Below, in pieces: positions 17,271 through 25,741 of a DNA stretch of 34,897 nucleotides (position 1 is its first letter; every line of letters begins with the position of its first letter). The DNA lies in contig JAJDUQ010000063.1 in NCBI GenBank assembly GCA_022826505.1, forward strand, positions 1-34,897, given 5' to 3'. The notes beneath the pieces are model-generated. The model was not told where the DNA came from, made no database searches, and worked only from the letters and a program-made list of their open reading frames with translations. The stretch is from Gammaproteobacteria bacterium (GTDB taxonomy: Bacteria > Pseudomonadota > Gammaproteobacteria > HK1). A program made the position numbers and the translations under genes.

Positions 17271-17329
17271 TACCCCTCCTCGCGGGCGTATACCTCGGGG
17301 CATGTCACGCTGGGTTGCCGTGCGCATTT

Positions 17330-17626
17330 TCAATTCACCCGTCCGCATTCGGGGCATACGAAGCCCCACTGTCCATCCGGTGTGCGGGCCGGCAGAGCGA
17401 GCAGGTCACCGCCGTAAACCCGGTCCTCCCAACCAGGACCGAGATCTTCGCTCTCCGCGAAATCGCCGCTCGGAAGCATGGCGGCATATCTGTGCCCACT
17501 ACCGCAAAGCCGTGTCGACCACTTCGTGCCGCAGCCGCGACACTCGCACCGAAAGCACCGACGATCTCGCGGCATGAAGTCATGTGCGGAGTCAGCCTCT
17601 ATCCCGCAGATAGGACAGACAAGCAT
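17330..17626 (-). CDS. Small zinc-ribbon protein of unknown function
   Basis: This 98-residue protein has three cysteine clusters: CPIC at 4-7, CFRCECRGCG near 28-37 followed by LCGSGH, and CPECG at the C-terminus. These are two likely zinc-binding ribbons around a GDFAESEDLGPGWEDR segment. I do not recognise the family. The ATG at 17626 lies inside the end of the upstream gene, 28 bases before that gene's stop, in the adjacent frame. It may be made by translational coupling, or the two frames may be one protein broken by a lost base. The frame is open upstream to 17698, which allows the second reading. Neighbours are an unknown coiled-coil protein and a P-loop ATPase on the same strand. Confidence 0.6.
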   Translation of the reverse strand: MLVCPICGIEADSAHDFMPRDRRCFRCECRGCGTKWSTRLCGSGHRYAAMLPSGDFAESEDLGPGWEDRVYGGDLLALPARTPDGQWGFVCPECGRVN

Positions 17627-18147
17627 GCCATTGACCGATCCCGGGCGTCCCGAAGATTCTCTTCGAAGGCCTGTAGCGCCCCCAGCCTGCTTTCGCACCG
17701 CTCGACCTGCGCGCGCGCATCCCGCTTCTGTTGGTTGAGGAGACCGGTCGAGCCTTTCCGGACGGCTTGTCGTAGTTCCTCCGATATGTTCCGGTGCCGC
17801 TTCTGGGCGTCAGCAAGCTCGCCCCGGGATCGAGCAACAAGCGAATCAAGATTCAGTTCCCGCCATTCATGCTCGGCAGGAGGGCGACGGAACTCGACAA
17901 CGGTCTGCTCATTCCGTTCAGTCCGCGCAGACAGCCACGGCGTGTGCGCGTCCAATTCGAGGACATCCAGCACAGCTTCAGGCACATCGACTTGCAGCGG
18001 GTAGTCCCGGAAGCGAGCGTTGGTCAGGAACCATTGCAAAGCTCGCGCAATGCGCTCCGTGCTCCACCGATTGGTGCGCCAACTTACTGCGGCAACGGGT
18101 CCTGCTGTTCGGGCTGGCCTTCCGGGCGTGCCGTTGCCCCCGAACAC
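17599..18147 (-). CDS. Unrecognised protein with C-terminal coiled coil
   Basis: This frame of about 182 residues looks genuinely coding from roughly residue 25 on. A segment SWRTNRWSTERIARALQWF is followed by FRDYPLQVDVPEAVLDVLEL. A long charged helical stretch (about 95-175: LVARSRGELADAQKRHRNIS and on) should form a coiled coil. I cannot assign a family. The GTG start at 18147 is uncertain. Between it and the ATPase stop at 18205, a different frame contains protein-like sequence (VFFCVFDYTVEQFIAARIP) that may be the original N-terminus, separated by a frameshift. The ATPase stop is 57 bases upstream and the zinc-ribbon gene overlaps its 3' end, so the three are probably co-expressed. Decay or a sequencing error cannot be excluded. 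Confidence 0.5.
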   Translation of the reverse strand: MFGGNGTPGRPARTAGPVAAVSWRTNRWSTERIARALQWFLTNARFRDYPLQVDVPEAVLDVLELDAHTPWLSARTERNEQTVVEFRRPPAEHEWRELNLDSLVARSRGELADAQKRHRNISEELRQAVRKGSTGLLNQQKRDARAQVERCESRLGALQAFEENLRDARDRSMACLSVLSAG

Positions 18148-18204
18148 GGAATTCGGGCGGCGATAAACTGCTCGACGGTGTAGTCGAATACGCAGAAGAA
18201 TACT

Positions 18205-19458
18205 TCACGGGTCGAGCGGCGATTCGGGCTCGGCCGAGAGTGTGTCGAGTATATGGCGGCGAAACGACGGAATCGGGCAGTGGCACCTCAGGGCGCCGTC
18301 CTCATGGAGGACGCCGGCGTGGAGCAGCGCCTGGTAGAGCTGCGGCCCGCTGTCGAATCCGGCCCCCGACGCGGCGCGTTGTGTCATCGCCATGACTTCA
18401 CCCGTGAGCAGTCCCGCGTCGGGGATGCGGGAAAGAATCGAGCGGATCGCGCCGTGCGCGGGTGCGAGCCCGGCGAGGCGGGCGTTGTAGTAGTTCACTC
18501 TGGTCCGATCCCCGTGCTCCAGGGCTGCGTCCAGCTCTGCGAGGGCCAGGTCGCCACCCGCGTCGATCAGCGCCCGTGCGGCCCCCGCCAGGTAGTTGTG
18601 CAAGTGCTGCGGCCAGCCGTTGCATCGGTTCGCAATGGCGCCGGCCCACTCGGCACGGTCCTCGGCACCGCCCTTGACGTGGTGGCGACTCAGCAGCGCG
18701 GCGACCGCTTCTCGGCATTCGCTCGCGGACAGCGGGCCGAGGGCGTGCGCTGCGCCCTCCGACAGACGCGATACGCCCAGTGCGCGCAGCACCTGGAGAG
18801 TATCGGAGAGCCCGCTCAGAACCGCCGTGAGCGGGAATCCATGCCGCCCTTCGTGCAGCGCCTTCAACAGGCTGCTTTCGCCGTTGGACATGTCACCCGT
18901 CATGCCCTGGGCTTCGTCGATGAGCAGGATTGCCGGTCCGGGCCAATCCTGCGGCGGCGCAAACTCTCGAAGCATCGCCCAGGGATTGCGCCGCCCACCG
19001 GAGACCTCGGCGAGCGGGGAATCCCGGGATGTCTCCGTTTCCACGCGTCTCGACAGGAAACCGGCCCGGGCCGACCAGGCGGTTCGACGTGTCGAGGCGG
19101 AGAATGAAGTTGCGCCGGGATGCAGGGCATCGAGGATGGCTTCGGCGACAAGAGCCGGCTCGGCAAAGTCATCGGCACTGACGAAGAGCGGAATTGGCGC
19201 ATCGCGGGCTTCACGCGCCCGCCATCGCGCCGCGAGCTCTTCGAGGAGCGCCGATTTGCCGGCGCCCGGAGCACCATAGACCAGTCGGATCCCCCCTTGG
19301 GCATCGCCCGCCGCAACTCGGCGGACCGCCCCTTCGACATCGGCGAGAGCGCCGACTCGGCCGACGAATACCGGAGCGGGCGAGCGGTCGTCCTGCTCGG
19401 AAAAATTCCGCAGTCCTTCGATATCCGGGGTAGCGGGAGCGCGTCGTTTACGGAACAT
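18205..19458 (-). CDS. AAA/ORC-like P-loop ATPase
   Basis: This 417-residue protein has FVGRVGALADVEGAV before the nucleotide site. Walker A is GAPGAGKS (62-69) and Walker B is ILLIDEAQG (D181, E182). A sensor-like LSGLSDTLQVLRALGVSRLS region and a helical C-terminal half follow. The GR motif before the P-loop and the DEAQ box are typical of ORC/Cdc6-like and TniB/STAND-type ATPases found in plasmids, transposons and defence loci. The start at 19458 follows AAGG; longer frames to 19614 are low complexity. It heads a minus-strand cassette with the coiled-coil and zinc-ribbon proteins, and diverges from the alcohol dehydrogenase gene. It may act as a DNA- or partner-regulated switch for those proteins, which is speculation. 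Confidence 0.7.
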   Translation of the reverse strand: MFRKRRAPATPDIEGLRNFSEQDDRSPAPVFVGRVGALADVEGAVRRVAAGDAQGGIRLVYGAPGAGKSALLEELAARWRAREARDAPIPLFVSADDFAEPALVAEAILDALHPGATSFSASTRRTAWSARAGFLSRRVETETSRDSPLAEVSGGRRNPWAMLREFAPPQDWPGPAILLIDEAQGMTGDMSNGESSLLKALHEGRHGFPLTAVLSGLSDTLQVLRALGVSRLSEGAAHALGPLSASECREAVAALLSRHHVKGGAEDRAEWAGAIANRCNGWPQHLHNYLAGAARALIDAGGDLALAELDAALEHGDRTRVNYYNARLAGLAPAHGAIRSILSRIPDAGLLTGEVMAMTQRAASGAGFDSGPQLYQALLHAGVLHEDGALRCHCPIPSFRRHILDTLSAEPESPLDP

Positions 19459-19518
19459 GCGAAGGAGCCTTGTGCAACTGCGCCGTGCATGATAGCGCGC
19501 CAACGCTCGCGGGGACCG

Positions 19519-19542
19519 CTGATCGGAGCACTGATCGGAGCG
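19519..19542. repeat. Two tandem 12-bp units in a divergent promoter region
   Basis: CTGATCGGAGCA is immediately followed by CTGATCGGAGCG, then a partial third copy CTGGTCG. The repeat lies between the starts of the ATPase gene (19458, minus) and the alcohol dehydrogenase gene (19658, plus). It could be a regulator binding site. Confidence 0.5.
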
Positions 19543-19657
19543 CTGGTCGTGGCCATGCGAGCGACGTGCGCGGTCACGTCCGTCGATGATCTCGATGCAT
19601 GCTCGTATCTGCAATGATACGCAACTGAACAGCGCAACCTGTCGATGGAGTCATGAA

Positions 19658-20860
19658 GTGACCGCTCCCGAACCGTTCCTTTTCCGCCACTCGACGCGCC
19701 AGATCGTCTACGCCGCCGGCGCATTGGTCTCAATCGGCGAGCTCGTGCAAACCCGCCGTCTCCGCCGCATCGCACTCGTCGTCGACGGTTTCTTCCGGGA
19801 CACCGAAGTCCGCGAACGGGTCCGAAATCTGGCGGAGCGCAACGGAGCGGCGTTCGCGGTCCACGCACCACCCAACCAGGAACCGGATACGAACACCGTG
19901 GAGGCCTGCCGCGAATTCCTCGCCGAGTTCGAACCGGACTGCGTGCTCGCCATCGGCGGCGGCTCCACCATGGACACCGCCAAGGTGGCCCGCATCATGC
20001 TTTCCAATCCGGGTGACGTCGCCGAATCGGCAGGCTTCGACCGGGAGTTCCTCCCGCACCCGTCGCTGTTCGTCTGCATGCCGACCACGGCCGGCACGGG
20101 CTCCGAGGTCTCCGAGATGGCAGTGGTCTCGCTTGTGGGCTCCGACATCAAGCTGCGCTACCGCTCGCAGAACATGACCGCCGAGGTGGCGGTGCTGGAT
20201 CCGGAGCTCTCGCTCAGCGCGCCGCCGTCGGTCACCGCCGCGTGCGGCTTCGATGCGCTCACCCATGCGGTCGAAGCCTTTGTCTCGCGCCTTGCATCCC
20301 CGATGACCGACCCCTACACCATCGACGCGGTGCGGCGCCTCGCCCGATGGCTGCCGGTGGCCTACGAGGAGCCGGAGAACGTCGATGCGCGCGGTCAGTG
20401 CCTGCTCGCCTCGACGCTGGCCGCCTGCGCCTTCAACAGCACCCAGCTCGGTCTCGCACACGCCATCGCCGCACCGTTGGGGGCGCTGCATCACGTCGCC
20501 CATGGAGTCGCCAACGCTCTGGCACTGCCGGCGGTCACCGCGTTCAACGAGTCCTGCCTGGGGGAGAAAGGCCCGGTGTTGGCCGAGGCATTGAGCTCGG
20601 GGGCCGGGGAAACGGGCGACGCGGCTTCGTGCATCGCGTCGCTGCGCGAACGGCTGTCGCTCGACCGGGGACTCGACGAGATGGTGGGCGCCGAAGAGGA
20701 GCGGGAAGCCATCGCGGTCGCCGCGCTGAAGAGCGGCAACATTCCCACCAATCCGCGGAAACCGACCCTCGACGACGTTCGCGCCGTGGTGTCGGCGATG
20801 CGCGAACCACTGCAAGGGATGCCGCCGGCCGAACGGCTGCTCCGCCCGGCCGGCGGCTGA
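19658..20860 (+). CDS. Iron-dependent alcohol dehydrogenase (group III)
   Basis: This 400-residue enzyme has the family's NAD motif GGGSTMDTAK (100-109) and TTAGTGSEVS (143-152). All four metal ligands are present: D199 and H203 in CGFDALTHAVEAF, H268 in LGLAHAIAAPLG, and H282 in HHVAHGVANA. It should interconvert an alcohol and an aldehyde or ketone using NAD(P); maleylacetate reductases share the fold. The start is a GTG at 19658 with GGAG about eight bases before it. The nearby ATG at 19652 is in another frame and stops after two codons. The gene stands alone and converges on an ABC binding-protein gene, with a terminator hairpin between. The substrate is unknown. Confidence 0.9.
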   Translation: MTAPEPFLFRHSTRQIVYAAGALVSIGELVQTRRLRRIALVVDGFFRDTEVRERVRNLAERNGAAFAVHAPPNQEPDTNTVEACREFLAEFEPDCVLAIGGGSTMDTAKVARIMLSNPGDVAESAGFDREFLPHPSLFVCMPTTAGTGSEVSEMAVVSLVGSDIKLRYRSQNMTAEVAVLDPELSLSAPPSVTAACGFDALTHAVEAFVSRLASPMTDPYTIDAVRRLARWLPVAYEEPENVDARGQCLLASTLAACAFNSTQLGLAHAIAAPLGALHHVAHGVANALALPAVTAFNESCLGEKGPVLAEALSSGAGETGDAASCIASLRERLSLDRGLDEMVGAEEEREAIAVAALKSGNIPTNPRKPTLDDVRAVVSAMREPLQGMPPAERLLRPAGG

Positions 20861-20944
20861 GGACCGCGTCTTCGTCTTGCGCTTCGGTGAGACACCGGGC
20901 CTGCGGCATCGTCGATGCCCGAACAAGCACGGACCATCGGCCCG

Positions 20945-20970
20945 CCGTCTCGCGATCCGGCGCGAGACGG
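20945..20970. terminator. Hairpin between convergent genes
   Basis: CCGTCTCGCG (20945-20954) pairs perfectly with 20961-20970 around a six-base loop, followed by GTT. It sits between the 3' ends of the alcohol dehydrogenase and the minus-strand binding-protein gene. It may act on both transcripts, although the T tract is weak. Confidence 0.55.
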
Positions 20971-20985
20971 GTTGACTGCGTCAGC

Positions 20986-22077
20986 CTACTTCGCGATCGA
21001 GCGGTTCCACTGGTCCATCCACTGCGAGATGTCGACCTTTCCGTAGTCGATGCGCAGGAAGTTCCCGAGCGTGTCGAGGTCGGTGATCATGAACTGGCTC
21101 ACCAGCGGATCCTCGGCCATCTGCGCCAGCCCCTTTCTGTTCACCGGCGCCACGCCGCTCTGCTTGGCGAAGTAGAACTGGTAGTCGCCGTCGAGGTACT
21201 CGTTCATGAACCAGTGCGCAGCCTCGATGGTCTTGGGGTCCGTGGTGCTCTTCATGATTCCCATCCAGCCGTACTTGTGCACTCCGGTATGGGCATCGTT
21301 GATGCGCGGATGCACGGTGGCCACCGGCGCGCCGGCCATCGCTGCGCGCTGGCACCATCCGGCGTGGGAGATCGACGCGTAGATGTCGCCGCTCTGGTAC
21401 TCGGTCACGGTCTGCCCGCCGCGCGACCAGAACTTGCGGATCTTGAGCTGGTTGATGAGGTCGAGACCGGGCTGCACGTTGGTCTCGTCGCCACCGGCGG
21501 CGTGGACGAGCCCGCCGAAGTTTGCAAGTCCTCCGCCGGACGTGATGTCGGGGATCATCACCCGGCCTTCAAGCGCGGAATGGTCGAGATCGGAGTAGGT
21601 GGCCGGGACCGGAATTCCGAGTTCGGCGAACTTCTCGGTGTTGTAGCAGATGACTTCCTGCGTGGTCCAGGTCGCGACCCACTGGTCGTTGTACTGGAAG
21701 TCCGCCAGATCGGCGGTGTTGGGAATCTTGCTCAGATCGAGCGTCTGCAGGAACTCGCCTTCCTTGAAGTCGTCTTCCTGGGCGTCGAGGATTTCCATCA
21801 CGTCGAACGGCGCCCGGCCGCGGGCCGCGATCAGCTTGGCGAGGTTCGCCTGCGGGCTGCCGGTGACGAACTCGATCTTGCCGCCCATCGCTTCCATCTT
21901 GGGGACGATCTTGTCCTCGAAGTTCTTCTTCCAGGAACCGCCCCATGTCGCCACCCTCAGGGTGACGCCGTCGAAGTCGCCCGCGTGAGCGTTCGGCAGA
22001 ACCAACGTCGCGCCCAGACCCAGGACGGCACCCAGCACCGCCCGTCGTGTACAACTCGAGAATCGTTCATGACCCAT
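20986..22077 (-). CDS. ABC transporter substrate-binding protein, PotD/family-1 type
   Basis: This 363-residue periplasmic protein has a signal peptide with CTRRAVLGAV and cleavage after NAHA (about residue 32). It opens with LRVATWGGSWKKNFEDKI and EFVTGSPQANLAKLIAARG. These elements are shared with the paralogue at 27604. The fold is that of PotD-like proteins, which bind polyamines, betaines, opines or other small cations; the ligand is not certain. The start at 22077 has GGAGGAAC nine bases upstream. It is the last gene of a minus-strand block, 195 bases after two permeases. No ATPase gene is in that block, so it probably depends on the one at 31469 or on one elsewhere. Confidence 0.88.
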   Translation of the reverse strand: MGHERFSSCTRRAVLGAVLGLGATLVLPNAHAGDFDGVTLRVATWGGSWKKNFEDKIVPKMEAMGGKIEFVTGSPQANLAKLIAARGRAPFDVMEILDAQEDDFKEGEFLQTLDLSKIPNTADLADFQYNDQWVATWTTQEVICYNTEKFAELGIPVPATYSDLDHSALEGRVMIPDITSGGGLANFGGLVHAAGGDETNVQPGLDLINQLKIRKFWSRGGQTVTEYQSGDIYASISHAGWCQRAAMAGAPVATVHPRINDAHTGVHKYGWMGIMKSTTDPKTIEAAHWFMNEYLDGDYQFYFAKQSGVAPVNRKGLAQMAEDPLVSQFMITDLDTLGNFLRIDYGKVDISQWMDQWNRSIAK

Positions 22078-22272
22078 GCTTGCGTTCCTCCATGCTGGTC
22101 ATTGTTGGGTAATGGACGGATCGATGACGAATCCGCAATCGATTCCCGTCCGGTAGTGCACGAATACCAACTCCGTGCGAACGCGTCCATGCGCTCAGTG
22201 CTCACCGTCCCCTGATTCAGTTGCAGCTCGAAATGATTGCGGCCCGGAAAACCGTCGCGCCCGACGCCGCGC

Positions 22273-23193
22273 CTACCGCCCCCCGCCGCTGCCGGAGCGC
22301 AGCAGCACATCGAGTCCGACCAGTCGCTGCACGAGCAGCAGCAGGATCAGGCAGGTATAGATGACCAGGCTGCCGGAAGCCAGCATGCTCGGGTCGAAGT
22401 CGTTCTCCATGGTGAAGAAAATCTCCACCGGGTAGGTCACGAATCCCGGCGCCGTGAGGAAGATCGACAGGGGCACGTCACCGAACGAAACCATGAACCC
22501 GTACAGGGCACCGGCGTACACCCCGGGCATGATGACCGGCAGGGTCACGCGGCGAAACGCCCGGAAGCGGCTCGCACCGTGGATGAGGGCCGCCTCTTCG
22601 AGGCGATTGTCGAAGCGCTGCAGCACCGCGACCACCGAACCGATGACGAAGGGCGTGGCGACGAAGATGTGCCCGATGGCCAGGCCGTAGATGGTGCCCT
22701 GCCAGTACACGCCGGTGGTGTCGCCGATGGCGTAGAAGAGCTGGAGGAACGCAATGCCCGAGACCACGGCCGGAATCTGCAGCGGCGAGCGGAAGATGGC
22801 GGAGATGACGGTCTTGAGCTGGAGATTGCTGCGCACGATCCCGAGCGCGGCGGGAATGCCGATGACGCAGGCGCCGAGCGCCGCCACCGTCGCCAGCGCG
22901 AGACTGATTCCAAGCGAGGTGATCTGATCGTAGGGGATTTCCAGGTACCACTGGATGGACGGGTCGTCGGGGGGGAAGCGAATGGCGGTGTTGAACTCGC
23001 CACCCTGAAAGGAGGCCCCCATCACCACGATCATCGGAGACAGCAGAAAGATGTAGGACAGGCTGCACCAGAAGATCGTCAGACAACGTCCCCAGAAGCG
23101 CGAGGACAGCGGGCCGCGCGTCATCGCCCACACGGCCACCGGCCTGCCGGCGTTTCGCGCCGGTGCGTTCGCCCTTGCGCCCGGAGTGCTCAT
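22273..23193 (-). CDS. ABC transporter permease, PotC-like
   Basis: This 306-residue membrane protein has about six helices. The EAA loop that contacts the ATPase reads EEAALIHGASRFRAF followed by VTLPVIMPG. Its start codon overlaps the stop of the preceding permease gene (ATGA at 23190-23193), a classic sign of coupled translation of a heterodimeric permease. It is clearly paralogous to the permease at 26711-27562, sharing FRVTLP-type EAA context, MVSFGDVP and the QR/QKSVGLDVLLRSG-type C-terminus. The first 40 residues before the first helix are a polar extension. It imports the ligand of the binding protein encoded downstream at 20986. Confidence 0.9.
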   Translation of the reverse strand: MSTPGARANAPARNAGRPVAVWAMTRGPLSSRFWGRCLTIFWCSLSYIFLLSPMIVVMGASFQGGEFNTAIRFPPDDPSIQWYLEIPYDQITSLGISLALATVAALGACVIGIPAALGIVRSNLQLKTVISAIFRSPLQIPAVVSGIAFLQLFYAIGDTTGVYWQGTIYGLAIGHIFVATPFVIGSVVAVLQRFDNRLEEAALIHGASRFRAFRRVTLPVIMPGVYAGALYGFMVSFGDVPLSIFLTAPGFVTYPVEIFFTMENDFDPSMLASGSLVIYTCLILLLLVQRLVGLDVLLRSGSGGGR

Positions 23194-24044
23194 GCCACCA
23201 CCAGTCGCGCGGTCCGCAGCCGCCGCAGCAGGTAGATCGACAGCAGGTTGATGAGCAGCACCGAGACGAGCAGCACCGCGGCCTGAGTGGCCGCCATCGA
23301 GTACTTGATCTCCATCATCACGGTGCGCTGGATGAGCACCGGAAGGGTGAAGACCTTGCCGGCCCCGAGCAGGGCCGCGGAGGTGAACGCGCCCATGCAC
23401 ATGTTGAAGATCATGAGCGCGCCTACCGTCACTCCCGGCAGGCTCAGCGGAAAGACGACGCGCATGAAGACCCGTGCCCGGTTCGACCCGTGGATCTGGG
23501 CGGCATCCTCCAGCGACTGCGGAATGGTGCGAATGACGCTGTAGAGCAGCAGCACGCCGAATCCGAGCGTGAAATGCATGAGCCCCACCACGACCCCGGT
23601 ATGGGTGCCCATGATGGAGTAGGGCGCGTCGACGAAGCCTGCGCCCATCAGGAACCGGTTCAGCGGCCCTTCGGCGCTGAAGATGATGATGAGTCCGAAC
23701 ACCTTGATGACGATGGTGACGAAGGTGGTCACCACCACCCCGGCGAGCAGCACCATCGCCCAGCGCGAACGCATGCGGGCGATGACGTAGGCGAGCGGGT
23801 AGCCGAGCAGCAGCGTGAACACCGTGGCGAGCAGGGAGACCTTGGTGGTGATCCACAGGACCCGCAGATAGAACGGGTCGGTAAAGAACCGGAGGTAGTT
23901 GGTCGCCTCCAGCACGTCGCCGGTGCGGCCGAGCCCAAGGTCGCGGAAGAAGCTGCCCTTGAGGAACACGTACTGCGAAGCGCCCAGCAGGACGAGCATG
24001 ATCACCAGCGAGGGCAGAAGTATCAGGTCCCAGCGTGCCTTCAT
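23190..24044 (-). CDS. ABC transporter permease, PotB-like
   Basis: This 284-residue protein is of the PotB type. The N-terminal helix follows MKARWDLILLPS and the periplasmic segment contains DLGLGRTGDV and NYLRFF. The EAA loop reads EDAAQIHGSNRARVF followed by FPLSLPG. The start at 24044 has AGGAGG eight bases upstream. It is the first gene of the minus-strand importer block and a close relative of the permease at 25857, which points the other way. Both begin M-x-ARW-L-LLPS. That symmetry indicates duplication of an entire permease-permease-binding protein block. Confidence 0.9.
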   Translation of the reverse strand: MKARWDLILLPSLVIMLVLLGASQYVFLKGSFFRDLGLGRTGDVLEATNYLRFFTDPFYLRVLWITTKVSLLATVFTLLLGYPLAYVIARMRSRWAMVLLAGVVVTTFVTIVIKVFGLIIIFSAEGPLNRFLMGAGFVDAPYSIMGTHTGVVVGLMHFTLGFGVLLLYSVIRTIPQSLEDAAQIHGSNRARVFMRVVFPLSLPGVTVGALMIFNMCMGAFTSAALLGAGKVFTLPVLIQRTVMMEIKYSMAATQAAVLLVSVLLINLLSIYLLRRLRTARLVVA

Positions 24045-24143
24045 GCGGAGCCTCCTGGCGGGACCGGGCGGATACTAGCATCACGGAGGCGGAGCGAACG
24101 CCGGGGTTCGGCCTCGAGGACGAAGAACCATCGAGGACGAAGC

Positions 24144-24296
24144 ATCATCAGATATCCGGTGGCCTGCCTGAAGAACGCGACGCAGCTCCTGGTGCGGCTC
24201 CCGCGCAATCTCGCCGCCCGAGTCGTGGAGAAGATTGAGGAAGTCGCAGCCGATCCGTATGGTAACCATCCGCACGTGACGCAAGCTGAAAGGTAA
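24144..24296 (+). pseudogene. RelE/ParE-like toxin remnant
   Basis: The frame encodes LKNATQLLVRLPRNLAARVV, EKIEEVAADPYGN and HPHVTQ, ending at TAA (24294-24296). The pattern of L-x-R-LPRN-x-A, then E-KIEEVA-DPY, then NV-T-L is the N-terminal half of RelE-superfamily mRNA interferase toxins. The C-terminal half with the catalytic arginines is absent and there is no start codon with a ribosome site. No antitoxin gene is recognisable next to it. It lies in the gap between a minus-strand permease and a plus-strand oxygenase. It may be a scar of a past insertion or rearrangement there. Confidence 0.55.
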
Positions 24297-24345
24297 TGAC
24301 CATCGCGCACATCCGACCGTGCACGGACCAGGGACGCCCGCGCGG

Positions 24346-25701
24346 ATGAACGCTCCCGACAATCGGAACGCGCGCGCCTATCGGGGCTACGCCCTGACAC
24401 AAGTTCCTCCCGAGGACGAAGAGCTGACCCATGTCGGCCCCGGGACTCCGGGTGGCGAGCTGTTTCGCCGCTACTGGCAGCCGGTGGCGCTTGCCTCGAA
24501 GCTCGGCGACGTGCCGCTCGCGGTGCGCATCCTGGGCGAGGACCTCGTCGTGTTCCGCGATCTGGAAGGGCGGGTCGGCGTCCTGCACCGGCACTGCTGC
24601 CACCGCGGGGCATCGCTGGAGTTCGGCATCGTCTCCCAGCGGGGGATTCGCTGCTGCTACCACGGCTGGCTGTTCGACGTCGACGGGGTGATCCTCGAGA
24701 CTCCGGGGGAGCCGCCCGAGAGCCCCATCCGGCACACCGCCTCGCAAGGGGCGTACCCCGTATGCGAGTTCGGCGGTCTCGTCTTCGCGTACATGGGTCC
24801 GCCGGGGAGCGTTCCTCCGTTTCCGTACTTCGACACCTACGAGCAGCCCGACAACCGCCTGATTCCCTTCTCGCTGTGGCATCCGTGCAACTGGCTGCAA
24901 CTGCACGAGAACATGATGGATCCGGTGCACGCGGTGTTTCTCCATACCCGGGTCGTGGGTGTTCAATTGACCGAAGCCTGGGGCGCCATGCCGGAATACG
25001 ACTTCCGTGCGACCCCGAACGGCATGATGTACATCACCGCCAAGCGCTGGGACGACTACGTCTGGATCCGGTCCAATCACACCATCCTTCCCAACTTCGG
25101 CCACACCGCGGCGCTGTGGGAGGACGGCGATGCCGAGCGGCTGTTCACCCGGGCGTCGGTGACGCGCTGGGCGGTGCCGATCGACGACACGCATACCGTC
25201 GTCTTCGGTGTGCGCCACTTCAACCCGAACGTCGATCCCAAGGGCTACGGCAACGAGGCGGAGGTCGGGGAGGACATGATCGACTTCATGGGCCAGACCG
25301 GAAACCGGCCCTACGGGGAACGCCAGCGGGACCCCGGGGACTGGGACGCGCAGGTGTCGCAGCGCCCGATCGCGATTCACGCGCTCGAGCACCGGGGCCG
25401 GACCGACAAGGGAGTGATCATGCTCCGCCGTGCGCTGCGCGACCGGATTCGGGGCATCGCCCGCGGAGAGGATCCCCATCCTCACGTCCCCGCCGACGGC
25501 AGTCCCATCCGCACCTACACCCACGATACGGTTCTGTGGGCGCCTCGCGGCGAGGACGGAGACGACCGCCGGCGCCTGCGCGAGCTGGCGAATCGGGTCA
25601 CCGACATCGTCACCGGATTCGACGAGCTTGCGATCGCAGAGCGGCAGGATCGAATCGAGCGGGAGCTGTCGGGACTCTCGTGCCGCCGGAAGACCCCCTA
25701 G
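24346..25701 (+). CDS. Rieske oxygenase, phthalate 4,5-dioxygenase-like large subunit
   Basis: This 451-residue oxygenase is distinct from the pair at the left end of the window. Rieske ligands are C84-x-H86 and C103-x2-H106 in HCCHRG...CCYHGW. The catalytic iron motif is ENMMDPVHAVFLH. A long C-terminal half with HTVVFGVRHFNP and LEHRGRTDKGVIMLRRALRD resembles the phthalate dioxygenase branch (PobA/OphA2-like). These enzymes hydroxylate or demethylate aromatic or N-methylated compounds with a separate reductase. The ATG at 24346 follows CAGGGA; an in-frame GTG at 24319 is the alternative. The importer operon begins 155 bases downstream on the same strand, so its substrate may be what that operon imports. 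Confidence 0.9.
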   Translation: MNAPDNRNARAYRGYALTQVPPEDEELTHVGPGTPGGELFRRYWQPVALASKLGDVPLAVRILGEDLVVFRDLEGRVGVLHRHCCHRGASLEFGIVSQRGIRCCYHGWLFDVDGVILETPGEPPESPIRHTASQGAYPVCEFGGLVFAYMGPPGSVPPFPYFDTYEQPDNRLIPFSLWHPCNWLQLHENMMDPVHAVFLHTRVVGVQLTEAWGAMPEYDFRATPNGMMYITAKRWDDYVWIRSNHTILPNFGHTAALWEDGDAERLFTRASVTRWAVPIDDTHTVVFGVRHFNPNVDPKGYGNEAEVGEDMIDFMGQTGNRPYGERQRDPGDWDAQVSQRPIAIHALEHRGRTDKGVIMLRRALRDRIRGIARGEDPHPHVPADGSPIRTYTHDTVLWAPRGEDGDDRRRLRELANRVTDIVTGFDELAIAERQDRIERELSGLSCRRKTP

Positions 25702-25741
25702 ATTTCAATCACGTACCACGGACGCTGGCTTGATCCGGGCG

